Shown here: positions 60,401-64,000 of the stretch, piece by piece
Numbering within the stretch: position 1 is the first letter of the stretch
Layout of the letters: each line of letters starts with the position of its first letter
Origin: Heterobilharzia americana
Taxonomy: Eukaryota; Platyhelminthes; Trematoda; Strigeidida; Schistosomatidae
Length of the DNA: 64,000 nt
Reading direction: 5' to 3'
Assembly (NCBI GenBank): GCA_944470555.2
Contig: OX104134.1
Span: forward strand, 72,596,678 to 72,660,677
Program-made: the position numbers and the translations under genes
Notes under the pieces: generated by a model
The model's database searches: none
Seen by the model: only the letters and a program-made list of their open reading frames with translations
What the model was told of the DNA's origin: nothing

Positions 60401-61866
60401 TTGCACACCTTAAGATGAAGCAATTTATTTGTTTTAAAACATCTTTGACAGCATATTACTTGGTGCATAAGAAAGGTTTTATGATCGTAAGGAAAATATT
60501 TAACGCATTTAAAAAAAATTAAAACCGAAAGTAAAGAGTGGATTGTACCATCAGCTGGATTTTTTGTCTTGTTTAATTAGTTGAGAATTGAACCTTAAAG
60601 CCAAACCTATTGGATTTCAGACAGCATTACCTAAGTTAGTTGGTCTTCTGCTTCAGTGAAAGAGTAAATGGCCTGCATCACTATATCGCCGTCCTTGTAA
60701 GTATGCTTCAAAATCGTCATGAGTTTAACAGTGAATTTAGTCTGCGTTAAGTTGGAAGTTCTGAAGGTGAAGTTAAGTCAAAAATTGTGTTGGATGAAAC
60801 TTTAAAGTTAATTACTCTGGAAAGGTGGAGCGGTAAACATAAAAAGTCTGAAAACAATGAAAGCTAACTGAAATCGGTTTATCTTATCTACAGGAGAAGA
60901 TAAAGTGGTAGATGTACATAGGAATGGTTAAATGTAATAGCTCAGTTTGCATTACCCTAAAACGTTTGTTGTCTACAATTTTGGTAATTATTCTCATAGT
61001 TATTATAAACTTGTGAATTTCGGCAACGTTTTTAGGTCCAGTTCTTCGTGAATAACTAGGTCACAACGCAAATATTTACCGACAACTAGTGGTTTCCTTT
61101 GTATTTTGTTTACATATTATACCGTCGATTAAAAGTTCATAATGGTATAAACTCAGGAATGGCATGAACTAAATATTATGAAGTTCGAGGTTGGTGATTG
61201 ATAAACAGCTGCTAAATAGAGATCTGAATCGCTCAGTGAATTAAGTAAATGACATCCACTATAGTAATTGTCATCATAAGTTTCTAAACTGTTGTATTAA
61301 ACTTAAAACATTTGAAATAAGAAGATAGTGTCAATGGATAGTCACAATAGATTGAAATATTCATTTGCGTAGTGTGTTTTCAAATAAATAACAGTTACAT
61401 TAAGTATTTTTCCAGTCATTGTTTTCGCATGTTCACCAGAAGCAAAATGAGCATTAGGTCACTATTTTTTGACTTGAATATTTCACTACGTTGTACTTTT
61501 AAATGAATGAATGCTAGAAAAATGATATGAATGCTCCTTCACTGATACATGAAGGGTTTTATTTTTAAAAATACAAATAGGTTTCTAATTCAATCGAGTC
61601 GTTAATTGGAAATCACTTCTATCTTAAAGTTATGATTATTTAGTAGCTTTGTGAGTTGATTATCAGAAAAACTGGTCAATTTTGTGGCTCATTTGTGATG
61701 GTTACATCTTTAAAACCAAAAGTGTGTATGTATCCACACAGTATTAGGTTCAAAAATCTAAAAAGGTGAAAATGAAAACTGTACAAAAGTCACTAACATT
61801 TTCCATCTAACTTTGGGAAAAACATCTTTCTGTTTCTGTTGTTCTGAAGATAAATATTATTAGAAG

Positions 61867-61889
61867 ATATATATATATATACATATATG
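61867..61889. repeat. short AT-rich dinucleotide tract
   Basis: An (AT)n run interrupted by one C, in an SLC6 intron. Confidence 0.8.
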
Positions 61890-62238
61890 TAACGTTGTAC
61901 GTTGTTTTGTCTATCGGTGTTTGTATTTTATACCCACATTTCTAGGACAGCTTATATTATGTCAAAATCTGTGTATGGGTATGCGTTCTTTTCTCTGTCC
62001 GCATGGACCAGTAACTGCAGATAAATGTTGAATATGTTTTCTATTGTATATCTCTGAATAACTATACTATAATGTCGTATCTGTTGGTAGACAATTATCT
62101 TAATAGTGTAGACTGCAATTTCCATGAAATTGATTTCTATTCATAGCTTGATTAATTTTAACGGTCTTTTAACATAAGCAGTATTGAACCACATTGTTCT
62201 GGTTTTGACTGTTATTTTTGTTTATCTATTATATTCAG

Positions 62239-62341
62239 GTTTGGTCAGATGCTGGAACTCAAATTTTTTCAGTTACGCTATTGGTCTAGGTGCCTTAACA
62301 GCGCTAGGTAGTTACAACAGATATCATCATAATTCTGTCCG
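62239..62341 (+). CDS. SLC6 transporter, exon with TM6 start, frameshifted
   Basis: After acceptor ATATTCAG the exon reads VWSDAGTQIF in phase 0. The conserved continuation FSYAIGLGALTALGSYNRYH is in the next frame, followed by HNSVR and a GTAAGT donor. The switch falls in a run of six T at 62264-62269; seven would keep the frame. As printed, a stop appears at 62287-62289. The TM6 wording (F-S-Y-A-I-x-L-G-x-L-T-A-L-G-S-Y-N) is that of GABA, taurine and creatine carriers rather than monoamine or glycine carriers. Splice sites are intact, which argues for an assembly or sequencing error, but a real null allele is possible. Confidence 0.9.
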
Positions 62342-64000
62342 GTAAGTTATTTGCTAAGGCTATTTATTCCAAAATTTAACTTTTGTGTGATTTTATTCAA
62401 ACAACGGTATCCTTCGTGAATGACATTACCTAATATCAACAGTATCATATTCAAAATAAGTGTACAAAGTTAAAGTGGCTTTATGTAATAAAGTTTGAGC
62501 TTTATTGCATACGATTTTATGCATACTTTTTAAACCCTAATTTTCATTTGAAATTTATGCTATCCTACATCTCTTTAGCTTGAATACATCGTGGTGATTG
62601 AGTTGTTCTTAGGCTTTTGAAATCAGATATGAAGAGATCCTGAGCATCATCTCGTTCTTATTGAAAATTATGGGTATAACACAGATATACCCAAAACCAA
62701 AACATTTCACTTCGCTTTGAAAACTATCACATCTTCATTTTAAACGACCATTATTATCGTTAGCTTTAAGTCATACAGAACATTAATCTCTCTTGTTGAG
62801 ATCAATGAGTTAGTCAGTGTCATAAATGTATTGCATACTAAAGTTCGCCATCGTATGCAATTTGGAAATATGCAAGCGTATAATTGTCACAGTATCTCAA
62901 TCTATTGGAAATATAGAGAGATTAAGTTCTATTTGTTTCTGTAAGGGCAACTTATTAGGAGGTAGATTTAAAGCGAGTTCATCCCACTGTGTAAATCACC
63001 CTTTCTAGGTTCACTTTAGGGGAAACTTTTACAAGAATGTTTTTGTTACTTAGCCAATTTTTGATAATCTCCATCTACAGATTAAGTTTTAAAGACTTGC
63101 TTCGACTGCATCGTAAATTGTTTGCCAGTGTTTGATAATAATTTTCTGGTAGAAAAATGTTTAGCCTGGTTTAATTCTGTAGTACGAAATTCACTTCATG
63201 TAGATGTTTCTAATTTGACTCCCTTTCAGAATTACTTTGTGGAATAACTTGAATTAAAAAACTATGATAGATAGTTTCTCAAAAAGGTCAATGGAAACTT
63301 AACGTAGTTCACAGCATTCTAAGGAAAAATCCTGTCATAGCTATTTTTCCTGTCTTTTCTATTCTTTATCACTGAATTTGATCGGCTTTTCCTCTCATTT
63401 CTCTTATATGCTGAGCATTACTATGTCAATATCCAGTCTAATGTTTCATAACCGGACTAAGCACTTGCTAGAAACAAGCCCAGTTATTTACCTGTAAAAT
63501 GTTTAGAAATCGTGACCGGGAGAGAAAAGTGATGTACTATTGTGTAACCATTTCTCTTCCTTTAATAAATGCCCCACATAATGGAAGTAGATTATTTTAG
63601 GAAAAAGGCTTTGAAAACAATTTACTGTCAATTTTTATATCAAGATAACTTTGTAACATTATGATATTTTGTGTCGGTTTTATTCTTGAAGTTATGTTTA
63701 GTAAAGTAATAAAATTTTAAGAATATTTCGAATAGGGGGGCTTCTTCATTTGTAGTGGATATGCTTGGTTTTGATTTAATAGATAAAGACTGGCTTGAGA
63801 AGCTTTACTTCCACCTAACTTAGTTTATAGTGTTTTAACTATGTAATCCTATTTTGTGCCTCAGAGTTATTGCGTGAATATTTGTGGATAAGCTTAGCTC
63901 TTCATTTTCTTTCCTAATATACACGCAACTTTTGGTTCAGTAAGGTTTTAGTCCTGAAATGCCTCATTGATATTGTGTAACCACACAGTTACTCTATGAA
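62342..64000. other. SLC6 intron, continuing past the window end
   Basis: No exon matching TM6b-TM7 (the usual D-x-x-x-L-x-x-x-N-x-x-T-S region) was found, so the next exon should lie beyond 64000. No known repeat was recognised. Confidence 0.55.

Larger units (their letters stand above)
52134..62238 (+). other. SLC6 intron, 10.1 kb
   Basis: This long intron carries a SINE (52585-52706), two inverted non-LTR copies (54390-56320, 57158-59440) and a short AT microsatellite (61867-61889). Elsewhere (52134-52580, 52710-54385, 56325-57155, 59445-62238) I find no exon or known repeat. Confidence 0.8.

Overview
The window looks like a piece of an AT-rich flatworm nuclear genome, most likely a schistosomatid blood fluke (Schistosoma, Trichobilharzia or a close relative). 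Three things point there: degraded Penelope-like, CR1-like and RTE-like retroelements; a tRNA-like SINE ending in a hammerhead ribozyme, as in the schistosome Sm-alpha family; and host genes cut into short exons by a mix of tiny (46-107 nt) and very long (6-10 kb) introns. This assignment is an inference from family resemblance, because no search could be run.

Two host genes can be read. (1) On the minus strand, four exons between 30419 and 28288 encode a Tctex-type dynein light chain (DYNLT) of about 104 residues, complete to its stop codon. Only the extreme N-terminus is unaccounted for, and a spliced leader may supply the start codon. (2) On the plus strand, five exons (37477-37608, 37716-37956, 45757-45889, 51999-52133, 62239-62341) encode the middle of an SLC6 sodium/chloride-coupled transporter of the GABA/taurine/creatine type, from TM2 into TM6. 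The exon for TM1 and the exons after TM6 were not found here. The last exon has a one-base shortfall in a T run that breaks the reading frame.

Almost everything else recognisable is mobile DNA. 1-660: two divergent hammerhead-bearing SINE copies. 2.9-5.3 kb: tRNA-derived SINEs. 6.8-9.9 kb: CR1-like element copy 1 (+). 11.8 kb: another SINE. 15.7-18 kb: Penelope-like element A (+). 23.3-25.2 kb: CR1-like copy 2 (-). 31.0-33.1 kb: a fragment of Penelope-like element C joined to an RTE endonuclease fragment, both (-). 34.65-37 kb: Penelope-like element B (-) with a (TAC)n microsatellite between its reverse transcriptase and GIY-YIG domains. Inside SLC6 introns: CR1-like copy 3 (39.4-42.4 kb, -), a hammerhead SINE remnant (44.4 kb), 3' fragments of another non-LTR family (49.6 and 50.5 kb), a SINE (52.6 kb), and two inverted copies of that non-LTR family (54.4-56.3 kb + and 57.2-59.4 kb -) that share a nearly identical 169-bp inverted patch. 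All the mobile-element ORFs are broken by stops or frameshifts. Stretches without recognisable content are listed as such.
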